Shown here piece by piece: positions 15,593 through 24,271 of a stretch of 64,000 nucleotides of DNA (position 1 is its first letter; every line of letters starts with the position of its first letter). Under the pieces are notes generated by a model, which had not been told where the DNA came from, did not search any database, and saw only the letters and a list, made by a program, of their open reading frames with translations. The stretch lies in assembly GCF_051488665.1 (NCBI RefSeq), contig NZ_JBPSEG010000003.1:62001-126000 (forward strand), given 5' to 3'. Both the position numbers and the translations under genes were made by a program. Origin of the DNA: Melioribacter sp051488665. GTDB taxonomy: Bacteria > Bacteroidota > Ignavibacteria > Ignavibacteriales > Melioribacteraceae.

Positions 15593-17178
15593 TCCACTCT
15601 TTTCAATCGAAGAACTTTTCCCGAAGCGGCGGAAGGCAATTTCAAACCGAGATAGCTTGCGACTGTCGCGGCTATATCTTCTATATAAACTTCGTCGTCG
15701 TTTCTTCCATTTGCTATTTCCGGTCCGCAGAAAAAAAGCGGGATCGAAACGTCGTAATTCCAGGGCGTACCGTGTTCGGAACGATTGTAGAACTTGTCGC
15801 CGCCGGGAATTTCCGGTTCGAAAACTATGTACAGATTGCCCGACCTCTTGTGATAGTACGAGTTTATTACCCTTGAAGAAATCATATTCAAAAGAAGATT
15901 ATTCCGCTCTATCTCGGACGATGTATATACGTCGTAAATTCCGTTCTTATTTCTCAGATATTCTTTAAGAAGTATTTCAACGTCCTCTACTTTCAGACCG
16001 TTATTTTTAACAGCGTCTTCATTCAAATAAATATTCGGCAAAATGATTTCTTCGACCGCGTTGAAATTGACTTTCAATTTTTCTTTAATAAAATCGTTGC
16101 ATATCGCTCTCAAACTGCCATTGAATCCGCTTTCGGCGGCTGAGTTGCAGTTTCCGTTTGAAGGGACGAATGAATCTTTAGCTCCGTGGTCTGCGGTCAA
16201 GGTAATAAGTATGTTATTCATTCCCGCGTATTTATCGAGGAAGTCGATTAAACCTGCAATCAGTTTATCGAGCCTGTAAATCTGGTCTTCAAATTCGATC
16301 GAAGAATTACCGAAGTAATGTCCTATTTTATCCGTTGAGGAAAACGAAATCGAAATGTAGTCTGTATGCCCGTCTTTACCGAGACGATTTTCTTCTACGA
16401 TAAATTTAGCCAGTTCAAAAGTAAGCGAATCCCCCAGCGGAGAATTCAAGAGCGCCGACGGTTCATACGGATTATCAAAGCGCGCCAGTCCGAATTTCTC
16501 CGTCTGCTTCTTGTTCGTAAAATTAACGTATCTTTCCGGTTCGTAAAGAGGCTTCCAACCGTACCCGGAATAATTATCTTCTTTAATTTCAGCGTTATAT
16601 TTTTTTAGAAAACCGGGTTCTTTATCGTAATAGTATTCGCTCGAAACGAATTTAATCGAATCGTCAGCCATCCAGAAGGCTTTGCCGAAATGTCCGGCGA
16701 GGAAAACCGCTCCTCTGTCCTTTTGAGAAACGCCGAAAATTTTTGCCTTCCCCGCTTGTGAAATATAAATTTCATCCGAAAGTGTGGAGCCAATCAAATT
16801 TTGCGGCGATATGATCCCGTTGTATTCGGCGCAATAAACTTTCTTTTTTGAAATCCTGTCGTACCAATCGTTATTTACAATACCGTGGTATGCCGGTACG
16901 GAACCGGTTGCAATCGACGCGTGCCCTGGTCCGGTTGCGCTGCGGGCGTATGATATTTTTGTATTGCTGAAATAATATCCATTCTTTTTCAAATACTCGA
17001 ATCCGCCATCTGAGAAATTCGCCGAGTATTTATCGAGCTGATCCGCTCTCAACTGGTCGACGACAATTTGAACGACGAGTTTTACTTTAGCGGGAGTTTC
17101 GTCTTTTACGGAAGCGAATGTTTGCGATAAGATTGAAACAAGTATAATCGCAAAGAAACGAGTTATGTTTTTTGTCAT
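15589..17178 (-). CDS. PafA-like alkaline phosphatase (alkaline phosphatase superfamily)
   Basis: This 529-residue protein has a signal peptide (about 1-22). Its superfamily core starts with V-V-D-Q-L-R (metal-binding D41). The nucleophile is Thr82 in A-T-G-P-G-H-A-S-I-A-T-G, as in PafA, the Bacteroidetes phosphomonoesterase with Thr in place of Ser. The second metal site is seen in T-L-T-A-D-H-G-A and R-S-E-H-G-T-P. A periplasmic role releasing phosphate from monoesters (or diesters) is expected. AGGTGA precedes the ATG. Confidence 0.87.
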   Translation of the reverse strand: MTKNITRFFAIILVSILSQTFASVKDETPAKVKLVVQIVVDQLRADQLDKYSANFSDGGFEYLKKNGYYFSNTKISYARSATGPGHASIATGSVPAYHGIVNNDWYDRISKKKVYCAEYNGIISPQNLIGSTLSDEIYISQAGKAKIFGVSQKDRGAVFLAGHFGKAFWMADDSIKFVSSEYYYDKEPGFLKKYNAEIKEDNYSGYGWKPLYEPERYVNFTNKKQTEKFGLARFDNPYEPSALLNSPLGDSLTFELAKFIVEENRLGKDGHTDYISISFSSTDKIGHYFGNSSIEFEDQIYRLDKLIAGLIDFLDKYAGMNNILITLTADHGAKDSFVPSNGNCNSAAESGFNGSLRAICNDFIKEKLKVNFNAVEEIILPNIYLNEDAVKNNGLKVEDVEILLKEYLRNKNGIYDVYTSSEIERNNLLLNMISSRVINSYYHKRSGNLYIVFEPEIPGGDKFYNRSEHGTPWNYDVSIPLFFCGPEIANGRNDDEVYIEDIAATVASYLGLKLPSAASGKVLRLKRVD

Positions 17179-17360
17179 AAGTTCACCTGAATTTATAAAC
17201 GCAATATAATAGTTCGATATTAAGATAACATTAATTCGGCGTAATTAATTCTTTAAGCGATATAAGAAATGCTAAGAAGCTCGACGCTGAAGGCGCTAAA
17301 CATCAAAAAATCAAGCAGTCTAGTAACAAATAAATGCCGAAGGCGCGATATGCGTTTAAT

Positions 17361-17690
17361 ACAAATTCAATTGACAACAAAACGCCGAAGGCGCGGCATT
17401 ATTGTAAAACTGCGTTGATAAAGAAGAAAAAAAATCCCAGAGGGATGATATTATTATATTGTTAACCCTACGATGTGAAATACAAATTGCCACATTCATT
17501 ATGTCACCCGTCCCGGGTTTTATACTCTTATTCTTTACTATCAGTCTATCATAATGCCAACCCTCCGGGTTTGGTATTTTTCACATAATTAAAACCGAAT
17601 TTATAAAAGATACATTCTTTAAAAGCGGCAACGTATTTACATCAAACAACCATAATCAACAAACGCTGAGAACGCGAAATAATTTTAATA
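17361..17690. repeat. Long direct repeat, copy 1 (330 bp)
   Basis: Starts at ACAAATTCAATTGA and runs through one forward GCCGAAGGC unit, one forward ATCCC-AGA-GGGAT unit (one base changed in the stem), then two reversed hairpin units. It ends in an AT-rich spacer with AACGTATTTAC. It matches copy 2 over nearly its whole length, with scattered substitutions and small indels. Confidence 0.8.
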
Positions 17691-18032
17691 CAAAATTCAA
17701 TTGAGAACAAAACGCCGAAGGCGTGACATTATTGTAAAACAGCTTCAACAAATAAGAAAAAATCCCGGAGGGATGATATTATTATATCGTTGAATATCAT
17801 CATAAAAAACCCTACGATGTGAAATACGAATTGCCCATTCATTATGTCACCCGTCCCGGGTTTTATACTATTATTCTTTATCATCAGTCTATCATAATGC
17901 CAACCCTCCGGGTTTGGTATTTTTCACATAATTAAAACCGAATTTAAAAAAGATACACCCGTGAAAGACAGAAACGTATTTCTTTAACCAAACCATATTC
18001 AATAACACTGAGAATGTTAATTATCTTTAATA
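17691..18032. repeat. Long direct repeat, copy 2 (342 bp)
   Basis: The same unit order as copy 1. It has an extra ~12 bases (GTTGAATATCATCATAAA region) between the second and third hairpins and an intact ATCCCGGAGGGAT stem. The shared segment ACCCGTCCCGGGTTTTATACT is identical in both copies, which points to fairly recent duplication. Confidence 0.8.
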
Positions 18033-18130
18033 ATAGATTCAATTGAGAATTAAACGCCGAAGGCGTGGCATTATTGTAAAACTGCGTTAATAAAGAAGGA
18101 AAAAAATCCCGGAGGGATGGCATTATTATA
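18033..18130. repeat. Long direct repeat, partial copy 3 (~98 bp)
   Basis: Contains only the first third of the repeat, the forward AACGCCGAAGGCGTGG and ATCCCGGAGGGATGG units, and stops 16 bases before the tRNA terminator. Confidence 0.78.
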
Positions 18131-18145
18131 AGCCGAGTAGCCAAA

Positions 18146-18176
18146 CAAAAAAGCCCCTGTCGTCTATTTAGGGGCT
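18146..18176 (-). terminator. Rho-independent terminator of tRNA-Asn
   Basis: Read on the minus strand, a 7-bp stem AGCCCCT / AGGGGCT with an 11-base loop is followed by a run of six T, 15 bases after the tRNA 3' end. Confidence 0.85.
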
Positions 18177-18190
18177 CTATTTTACTTTAG

Positions 18191-18262
18191 CTCCGCGTGC
18201 AGGACTCGAACCTGCAACCCTGCGGTTAACAGCCGCATGCTCTACCATTGAGCTAACGCGGA
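18191..18262 (-). tRNA. tRNA-Asn (anticodon GTT)
   Basis: A complete 72-nt cloverleaf is visible on the minus strand. The acceptor stem is TCCGCGT / ACGCGGA with discriminator G, the D arm contains AGCTCAATGGTAGAGC, and the anticodon loop CTGTTAA has GTT (plus-strand AAC at 18228-18230). The T arm is GCAGGTTCGAGTCCTGC. CCA is not encoded. It stands alone, with its own terminator, between the repeat cluster and the methylmalonyl-CoA operon. Confidence 0.97.
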
Positions 18263-18509
18263 ATATTTTTAAGAACAAGTAAAAAAATCGAGTCAAAAAA
18301 TAGAGTTTATTCTGACTTTTGTCAAGTGTAAATGCGAAAAAAATATCTGGTATTTTCCATTTATTGACTTTATCTTTCTAAAAACTGAGAAGCGTCTCTT
18401 TATTTTGTGACTTTTTTGTCTTTTTTTGACCGCTTATTGAATCCCGTTCCCGTCAGTAATAATACGGCACGCTTATTGATACAATGTTTATTCTTTTAAG
18501 GAGTTAAAA

Positions 18510-20189
18510 ATGGATCTGACAGAACTGAAAAAGAAAATCGAAGAAACTTATGCAGACTGGGAAGAAAATTTTTACAAAAAAACCGTGGAACGATTCCCGG
18601 AACGACAGCCTGAATTCACCACTCCTTCATTCACAAAAATAAAACCGCTCTACACGCCCAATGACTATATGCCCGAAAATTACGACGAAGAAATCGGTTA
18701 TCCGGGTAAATATCCTTATACGCGGGGCGTACAACCTACAATGTACAGAGGAAGACTCTGGACAATGCGCCAGTACGCCGGATTCGGCACGGCTCGCGAA
18801 TCGAACGAGAGATACCGTTACTTACTTTCGCAAGGGCAGATGGGATTGTCGGTAGCCTTCGACTTGCCGACTCAAATCGGCTACGACAGCGACGATCCGA
18901 TGGCGCTCGGCGAAGTAGGGAAAGTCGGCGTCGCTATCGACACTCTTGCCGATATGGAAATTCTGTTCGATCAAATTCCGCTAGATAAAGTCTCGACTTC
19001 GATGACGATCAATGCGCCGGCTTCCGTATTGCTTGCAATGTATATTGCCGTAGCTGAAAAACAAGGCGTTTCCAAAGAAAAACTGAGCGGCACTATTCAA
19101 AACGATATCTTGAAAGAATACGTAGCGCGGGGCACTTATATTTTCCCGCCTAAACCGTCGATGCGTCTGATAACCGACATTTTCAAGTACTGCTCCGCTG
19201 AAATCCCGAAGTGGAACACAATTTCGATATCGGGCTATCACATCAGAGAAGCGGGTTCGACCGCGGCGCAGGAGGTGGGATTCACTCTTGCCGACGGCAT
19301 CGCATACGTCGAAGCAGCTATCAATTCCGGTTTGAACGTGGACGACTTTGCAGGTCAACTTTCATTTTTCTTCAATTCTCACAACGACCTGCTGGAAGAA
19401 GTGGCTAAGTTCAGAGCCGCCAGACGACTCTGGGCTAAAATAATGAAAAACCGTTTCAAAGCAGTCAAGCCGAAATCGATGATGCTCAGATTCCACGCGC
19501 AAACAGCCGGATCGGCATTGACAGCTCAGCAGGCAGACAACAACATCATACGAGTCGCGGTTCAAACGCTAGCGGCTACGCTCGGCGGCGCTCAGAGTCT
19601 CCATACGAATTCACGGGACGAAGCCCTCGCTCTTCCAACCGAAGAATCGGTAAAAATTGCTTTGCGCACTCAGCAGATTATCGCTTACGAAAGCGGCGTT
19701 ACAAATACAATCGATCCGCTCGCAGGCTCATACTATGTTGAATCTCTTACGAACCAAATCGAAAAAGAAGCCGAAGAGTATATCAAAAAAATCGACGCTC
19801 TCGGCGGAATGGTCTCCGCTATCGAGCTCGGTTACGTCCAAACGGAGATTCAAAAATCCGCATACAAATATCAGCAGGAAGTCGAAAAAGGAGAACGCAT
19901 TATAATAGGAGTAAATAAATTCGCCGAGCAGGAAGAACACAAAGGAAAATTATTGAAAATAGACGAGCGCGTTCAGAAAGAACAGATCGAGTTTCTTAGA
20001 AAAATCAAATCGGAACGAAACAACGATCTGGCAGAACAAAAATTAAAAGAATTAAAAACGGCAGCCGAAACAGACGTCAATTTAATGCCCTATATAATCG
20101 AAGCCGTCAAAGCGTATTCGAGCATAGGGGAAATTTGCAACACGCTCCGATCGGTATTCGGAGAATACAAAGAACAAGTAATAATCTAA
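18510..20189 (+). CDS. Methylmalonyl-CoA mutase large (alpha) subunit
   Basis: This 559-residue acyl-CoA mutase catalytic chain contains the substrate-binding T-M-Y-R-G-R-L-W-T-M-R-Q-Y-A-G-F (about 76-91), G-L-S-V-A-F-D-L-P-T-Q-x-G-Y-D-S-D, and the barrel motif S-G-Y-H-I-R-E-A-G-S-T-A. It ends before any B12-binding domain, and no D-x-H-x-x-G motif is present, so it needs a separate cobalamin-binding small subunit that is not in this cluster. It would interconvert succinyl-CoA and (R)-methylmalonyl-CoA, and the neighbours (epimerase, decarboxylase) fit that substrate. AAGGAG precedes the ATG. It is first in a six-gene operon. Confidence 0.92.
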   Translation: MDLTELKKKIEETYADWEENFYKKTVERFPERQPEFTTPSFTKIKPLYTPNDYMPENYDEEIGYPGKYPYTRGVQPTMYRGRLWTMRQYAGFGTARESNERYRYLLSQGQMGLSVAFDLPTQIGYDSDDPMALGEVGKVGVAIDTLADMEILFDQIPLDKVSTSMTINAPASVLLAMYIAVAEKQGVSKEKLSGTIQNDILKEYVARGTYIFPPKPSMRLITDIFKYCSAEIPKWNTISISGYHIREAGSTAAQEVGFTLADGIAYVEAAINSGLNVDDFAGQLSFFFNSHNDLLEEVAKFRAARRLWAKIMKNRFKAVKPKSMMLRFHAQTAGSALTAQQADNNIIRVAVQTLAATLGGAQSLHTNSRDEALALPTEESVKIALRTQQIIAYESGVTNTIDPLAGSYYVESLTNQIEKEAEEYIKKIDALGGMVSAIELGYVQTEIQKSAYKYQQEVEKGERIIIGVNKFAEQEEHKGKLLKIDERVQKEQIEFLRKIKSERNNDLAEQKLKELKTAAETDVNLMPYIIEAVKAYSSIGEICNTLRSVFGEYKEQVII

Positions 20190-20201
20190 CCGGAGGCAAA
20201 A

Positions 20202-20621
20202 ATGGAAATCACTCATATCGAACATATCGGCATAGCCGTTAAAAACCTCGAACAGGCTATCAAATACTACGAGGACGTGCTCGGTCTCAAATGTTATTCG
20301 ATAGAAGAAATAAGAACGCAAAAAACGCGCACCGCATTTTTTATGGTCGGACAAACGAAAATCGAGCTTCTCGAATCGACCGAACCGTACGGTCCCATCG
20401 GCAGATTCATCGAAGCCAAAGGCGAAGGTATCCACCATATTGCGTTCGCCGTAAAAAATCTGCCCGAAGCTTTGAAAGAAGCCTCCGAAAAAGGAATAAC
20501 TCTTATTGACGAAGAACCTAAGCTCGGAGCAGAAGGATTGAAAATTGCATTCCTGCATCCAAAATCAACAAGGGGAGTTTTGACCGAATTGTGCGAACAT
20601 CCCGAAAACGAAAATAAATAA
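20202..20621 (+). CDS. mce: Methylmalonyl-CoA epimerase
   Basis: This 139-residue member of the vicinal-oxygen-chelate (glyoxalase) fold has the epimerase pattern H-I-E-H-I-G-I-A-V-K-N-L near the start (metal His), the Q-T-K-I-E-L-L-E strand, and G-I-H-H-I-A-F-A-V in the second half. It converts (R)- and (S)-methylmalonyl-CoA, joining the mutase upstream to the decarboxylase downstream. GGAGG precedes the ATG, 12 bases after the mutase stop. Confidence 0.93.
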   Translation: MEITHIEHIGIAVKNLEQAIKYYEDVLGLKCYSIEEIRTQKTRTAFFMVGQTKIELLESTEPYGPIGRFIEAKGEGIHHIAFAVKNLPEALKEASEKGITLIDEEPKLGAEGLKIAFLHPKSTRGVLTELCEHPENENK

Positions 20622-20635
20622 ACTGGTTTAATAGA

Positions 20636-22195
20636 ATGCCTATTAGCGAAAAAATAAAAGAATTGATGGAAAAACGGGAAGAAGCCCGGCTCGGCGGCGG
20701 AAAATCCCGTATCGAAGCTCAACACAACAAAGGCAAACTGACTGCGCGCGAAAGAATCGAACTCCTTCTGGACGACGGTAGTTTCGAAGAATTCGACATG
20801 TTTGTTACTCACAGAACGACCGATTTCGGATTGGACAAAAAATCGTATCTCTCCGACGGAGTTGTTACCGGATACGGCACAATCGACGGGAGACTTGTCT
20901 ATGTATTTTCGCAGGACTTTACAGTGTTCGGAGGTTCGCTCTCGGAGACATACGCCCAAAAAATTTGCAAAATAATGGATAAAGCTCTCAAGATGGGAGC
21001 CCCCGTAATCGGAATTAACGACAGCGGCGGTGCGAGAATTCAGGAAGGCGTCCGCAGTCTTGCAGGCTACGCAGATATATTCCAGAAAAACATACTTGCA
21101 TCCGGCGTAATACCTCAGATTTCGGCAATATTCGGTCCCTGCGCAGGGGGCGCTGTCTATTCGCCTGCATTGACGGATTTCACGATAATGTCGAAAGGCT
21201 CGAGCTATATGTTCGTTACCGGTCCGAAAGTGGTTAAAACCGTAACAGGCGAGGTTGTAACCGAAGAAGAACTCGGCGGAGCCATGATACACGCGTCCAA
21301 ATCGGGCGTTACGCATTTTGTAGCGGAGAACGAAGAAGAAGGAATTTTGCTGATCAGAAAACTCCTAAGTTACCTGCCGCAGAACAATCTGGAAGACCCG
21401 CCTGTAATTCAATGCGACGATCCGATCGACCGCGTAGACGATTTTCTGAACGAGGTCATTCCCGACAATCCGAACAAACCGTACGACGTCAAAGACATAA
21501 TACATTCGATTGTGGACAACAATGAATTTCTCGAAGTTCAAAGATATTTCGCGCCTAACATTGTAATCGGGTTTGCCCGTTTCAACGGAATTCCGGTTGG
21601 CATCGTAGCCAATCAACCGAATTATCTTGCGGGCGTGCTCGACATTAACGCTTCAAGAAAAGCCGGTCGATTCGTTCGCTTTTGCGACGCATTCAACGTA
21701 CCGATTGTTACGCTTGTAGACGTACCGGGATTTTTGCCCGGCACCGCTCAGGAATACGGAGGCATTATTCTTCACGGAGCGAAACTCCTTTTTGCTTACG
21801 GCGAAGCAACCGTTCCAAAAATTACGATAATTCTCAGAAAAGCTTACGGCGGAGCTTACGACGTGATGGGTTCGAAGCATTTGAGAGGCGATATTAATTA
21901 CGCCTGGCCGATCGCTGAAATTGCCGTAATGGGTCCGCGCGGCGCTATTGAAGTTTTACATAATAAGGAAATTTCAAAATTCGAAAACGACGAAGAACGG
22001 ACTCAATTCATTCTTCAAAAAGAAAAAGAATATAAAGATAAATTTGCAAATCCGTACGTTGCGGCTAAGTACGGTTATATAGACGACGTTATAGAGCCCC
22101 GTAATACGAGGTTCAGAATTATTCGGGCGCTTCAGTCGTTATCAACCAAAAAAGATACTAATCCGCCAAAGAAACATTCGAATATTCCATTATAG
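20636..22195 (+). CDS. mmdA: Methylmalonyl-CoA decarboxylase carboxyltransferase (alpha) subunit
   Basis: The 519-residue product is a biotin-dependent carboxyltransferase with N- and C-terminal crotonase-like halves. Visible motifs are G-G-K-S-R-I-E-A-Q-H near the start, N-D-S-G-G-A-R-I-Q-E-G with G-P-C-A-G-G-A-V-Y in the first half, and D-V-P-G-F-L-P-G with R-K-A-Y-G-G-A-Y in the second. The same family covers PccB and MmdA. The decarboxylase reading is chosen because OadG-like, biotin-carrier and OadB-like genes follow and no biotin carboxylase is present. It transfers CO2 from (S)-methylmalonyl-CoA to biotin. Confidence 0.92.
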   Translation: MPISEKIKELMEKREEARLGGGKSRIEAQHNKGKLTARERIELLLDDGSFEEFDMFVTHRTTDFGLDKKSYLSDGVVTGYGTIDGRLVYVFSQDFTVFGGSLSETYAQKICKIMDKALKMGAPVIGINDSGGARIQEGVRSLAGYADIFQKNILASGVIPQISAIFGPCAGGAVYSPALTDFTIMSKGSSYMFVTGPKVVKTVTGEVVTEEELGGAMIHASKSGVTHFVAENEEEGILLIRKLLSYLPQNNLEDPPVIQCDDPIDRVDDFLNEVIPDNPNKPYDVKDIIHSIVDNNEFLEVQRYFAPNIVIGFARFNGIPVGIVANQPNYLAGVLDINASRKAGRFVRFCDAFNVPIVTLVDVPGFLPGTAQEYGGIILHGAKLLFAYGEATVPKITIILRKAYGGAYDVMGSKHLRGDINYAWPIAEIAVMGPRGAIEVLHNKEISKFENDEERTQFILQKEKEYKDKFANPYVAAKYGYIDDVIEPRNTRFRIIRALQSLSTKKDTNPPKKHSNIPL

Positions 22196-22202
22196 GTGAA
22201 AC

Positions 22203-22613
22203 ATGTTTTTGCTTGCTTTCCAGCAATCGGCAATTGATACATTGACGCGCAGCAGAATAGAACAGAACGCCGAAAAATTCAGCCAGCTCGACGCTTACGG
22301 AATCGGGCTGACTTTTATCGGTATGGCGGTCGTCTTTTCGTCCCTACTGCTGCTCTATATCGTGTTTTATAATCTGACCAAAGCAATAAACAACAGAATT
22401 AAAAAGAAACAAGCGCAGAGCGAATCAAAAGCGGAAAGCCACGAATTAACGGGAGAAGTAAACGCAGCAATATCAACCGCGATTTTTCTTTACCTGAACG
22501 AACTTCACGACAAGGAAAACATGGTGTTGACGATTAACCGCGTCGCTCGCGTTTATTCGCCGTGGAGCTCAAAAATTTACGGCTTGCGCCAATATCCACG
22601 TTCGAGAGGTTAA
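22203..22613 (+). CDS. Sodium-pump decarboxylase gamma subunit (OadG family)
   Basis: This 136-residue protein has one clear membrane helix (about 37-60: G-I-G-L-T-F-I-G-M-A-V-V-F...), the hallmark of OadG/MmdD subunits. A charged K/Q/E-rich stretch follows, then a C-terminal segment resembling the tail of some gamma subunits (I-S-T-A-I-F-L-Y-L-N-E, P-W-S). It anchors the carboxyltransferase to the membrane subunit. It is identified mainly by context plus the G-x-x-x-V/M-F helix. An N-terminal ~30-residue hydrophilic segment before the helix is longer than usual. Confidence 0.8.
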   Translation: MFLLAFQQSAIDTLTRSRIEQNAEKFSQLDAYGIGLTFIGMAVVFSSLLLLYIVFYNLTKAINNRIKKKQAQSESKAESHELTGEVNAAISTAIFLYLNELHDKENMVLTINRVARVYSPWSSKIYGLRQYPRSRG

Positions 22614-22614
22614 T

Positions 22615-23058
22615 ATGAGAAATTTCAAGTTTACCATTAACGGCAATAATTACGACGTCGAAATTTTGAATTTCGAAGACAATATAGCCGAACTGGAAGT
22701 AAACGGCACACGCTACAGAGTCGAACTCGAAAAGAAAGTACAGACGCCCAAGACGCCCAAACTCGTTCGAAGCGTAGCGGCTCCGAGCACGGACATCGAC
22801 GTTTCTACAAAAAAAACGAGCAAACCGGCAGAAAGAAAAGGAGCCGGATTGGTTAAATCTCCTCTGCCCGGAGTTATCTTGTCCGTCTACGTTAAAGAAG
22901 GCGATACGGTTAAAATTGGAGACAAACTGCTTACTCTCGAAGCGATGAAAATGGAAAATAACGTGAATGCAGACAAAGAAGGGAAAATTACGGCGGTAAA
23001 AGTAAAACCCGGAGATTCAGTCCTGGAAGGCGATGTTTTGGTGGAAATAGGGAGCTAA
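22615..23058 (+). CDS. mmdC: Biotin carrier protein of methylmalonyl-CoA decarboxylase
   Basis: The 147-residue product has an N-terminal ~45-residue beta-strand region, a Thr/Lys/Pro-rich linker (about 45-75), and a C-terminal biotinyl domain (about 78-147). Biotinylation is expected at K112 in E-A-M-K-M-E. It carries the carboxyl group between the carboxyltransferase and the membrane beta subunit. It starts one base after the gamma-subunit stop. Confidence 0.93.
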   Translation: MRNFKFTINGNNYDVEILNFEDNIAELEVNGTRYRVELEKKVQTPKTPKLVRSVAAPSTDIDVSTKKTSKPAERKGAGLVKSPLPGVILSVYVKEGDTVKIGDKLLTLEAMKMENNVNADKEGKITAVKVKPGDSVLEGDVLVEIGS

Positions 23059-23061
23059 ACT

Positions 23062-24225
23062 ATGATGGAATTTTTCAAATTTATCGGTCACGGTTTCGAC
23101 ATTTTCATGCAGTATACTGCGTTTGCCAACGTTACTGTCGGACATTTAATAATGATTACAGTAGGGTTGATATTCCTTTATCTTGCAATCACCAAAGAAT
23201 ACGAACCGTTGCTACTGGTGCCCATCGGATTCGGAATTTTAATCGGGAATATACCTTTTGCAGAAGCGGCAAATTTAAAAGTCGGAATATATGAAGAAGG
23301 GAGCGTCCTCAGTTATTTATATTACGGAGTGACGCACGGTATTTATCCTCCGTTGATTTTTCTTGGTATCGGCGCAATGACGGACTTTTCGACTTTGTTG
23401 TCGAATCCCAAGTTAATTATACTTGGCGCCGCTGCGCAGATAGGAATTTTCGGAGCTTATACGATTGCCTTGGCATTGGGATATCTTCCCCAGCAAGCGG
23501 CTGCTATTGCTATAATCGGAGGAGCCGACGGTCCAACTGCAATTTTCCTCTCGGCAAAACTCGCTCCCGAACTTACTGGCGCAATCGCCATTTCAGCATA
23601 CTCGTACATGGCGCTCGTGCCGGTCATTCAACCGCCGATAATGAAATTGTTGACCACGCCTAAAGAAAGAACAATTCGCATGAAACCGCCACGGCAGGTT
23701 TCGAAACTCGAAAAAGTGCTCTTTCCGATTGTAGGACTCCTTCTTACATGCTCAATAACTCCTTCGGCAATTCCGCTTCTTGGAATGTTATTCTTCGGCA
23801 ATTTATTGAAAGAGAGCGGCGTTACGAAAAGACTGGCTGAAACGGCGAGAGGAGCTTTGATCGATATTGTTACAATTCTAATCGGTTTGACTGTCGGAGC
23901 TTCTACTCAGGCAACTACTTTTCTGACTGCCAAATCGGTCGGCATTTTCGTACTCGGCGCGGTTTCGTTTATTATTGCAACGACGGGCGGAATTCTTTTC
24001 GTTAAATTTCTCAATTTATTTTTGAGCGATAAAAATAAAATCAATCCTCTTATCGGCAATGCTGGAGTATCCGCAGTTCCGGACAGCGCCCGCGTTTCAC
24101 AAACGGTGGGATTACAATACGATCCGACAAACCATCTTTTAATGCATGCCATGGCGCCCAACGTGGCGGGAGTTATCGGCTCGGCTGTCGCTGCGGGCAT
24201 TATGTTGTCGTTTTTCGTGGGATAA
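23062..24225 (+). CDS. mmdB: Na+-translocating decarboxylase beta subunit
   Basis: This 387-residue integral membrane protein has about nine to ten hydrophobic helices. Family motifs include G-G-A-D-G-P-T-A-I-F (the conserved Asp that takes part in Na+ transport), T-P-x-E-R, N-L-L-K-E-S-G-V, and the C-terminal N-H-L-L-M-H-A-M-x-x-N-V-A-G-V. It decarboxylates carboxybiotin and exports Na+. It is last in the operon, three bases after mmdC. The energy of methylmalonyl-CoA decarboxylation would thus be kept as a sodium gradient. Confidence 0.93.
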   Translation: MMEFFKFIGHGFDIFMQYTAFANVTVGHLIMITVGLIFLYLAITKEYEPLLLVPIGFGILIGNIPFAEAANLKVGIYEEGSVLSYLYYGVTHGIYPPLIFLGIGAMTDFSTLLSNPKLIILGAAAQIGIFGAYTIALALGYLPQQAAAIAIIGGADGPTAIFLSAKLAPELTGAIAISAYSYMALVPVIQPPIMKLLTTPKERTIRMKPPRQVSKLEKVLFPIVGLLLTCSITPSAIPLLGMLFFGNLLKESGVTKRLAETARGALIDIVTILIGLTVGASTQATTFLTAKSVGIFVLGAVSFIIATTGGILFVKFLNLFLSDKNKINPLIGNAGVSAVPDSARVSQTVGLQYDPTNHLLMHAMAPNVAGVIGSAVAAGIMLSFFVG

Positions 24226-24271
24226 TTATTTACTTCTTTTTCTCGCCTTCGATTTCTATCTTTGACGATTG

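Larger units (their letters stand above)
17279..18130. repeat. REP-like repeat cluster filling the 17179-18190 gap
   Basis: This stretch has no credible gene. It is made of short hairpin units of the form stem-GAA/GAG-stem followed by TGACATTATTRTA. Types seen include AACGCCGAAGGCGTG (for example 17381, 17711, 18053), ATCCCGGAGGGATG (17762, 18106) and their relatives in the opposite orientation, CACCCGTCCCGGGTTT (17504, 17848) and CAACCCTCCGGGTTTGG (17557, 17901). The units are arranged in long direct repeats (listed separately), and a decayed start lies at 17279-17360. They resemble REP/BIME elements moved by RAYT transposases; none is encoded in the window. Confidence 0.75.

Noticed and set aside
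17279..18130. CRISPR array
   Set aside because: The repeats are long (330-342 bp), imperfect and not separated by uniform unique spacers, and no cas genes are present.
17944..18144. Minus-strand 66-residue frame inside the repeat cluster
   Set aside because: It is a translation of the hairpin repeats (P-S-L-R-D-F-F-P and N-N-A-T-P-S-A-F come from the stems and tags) with no protein features.
20294..21316. 340-residue antisense frame over the epimerase and mmdA genes
   Set aside because: It lies opposite strongly supported genes, has low-complexity Arg/Phe/His composition and no family motif.
20636..22195. Propionyl-CoA carboxylase beta subunit (PccB) reading
   Set aside because: Same protein family, but the operon has OadG- and OadB-like sodium-pump genes and no biotin carboxylase, so the decarboxylase reading is better.
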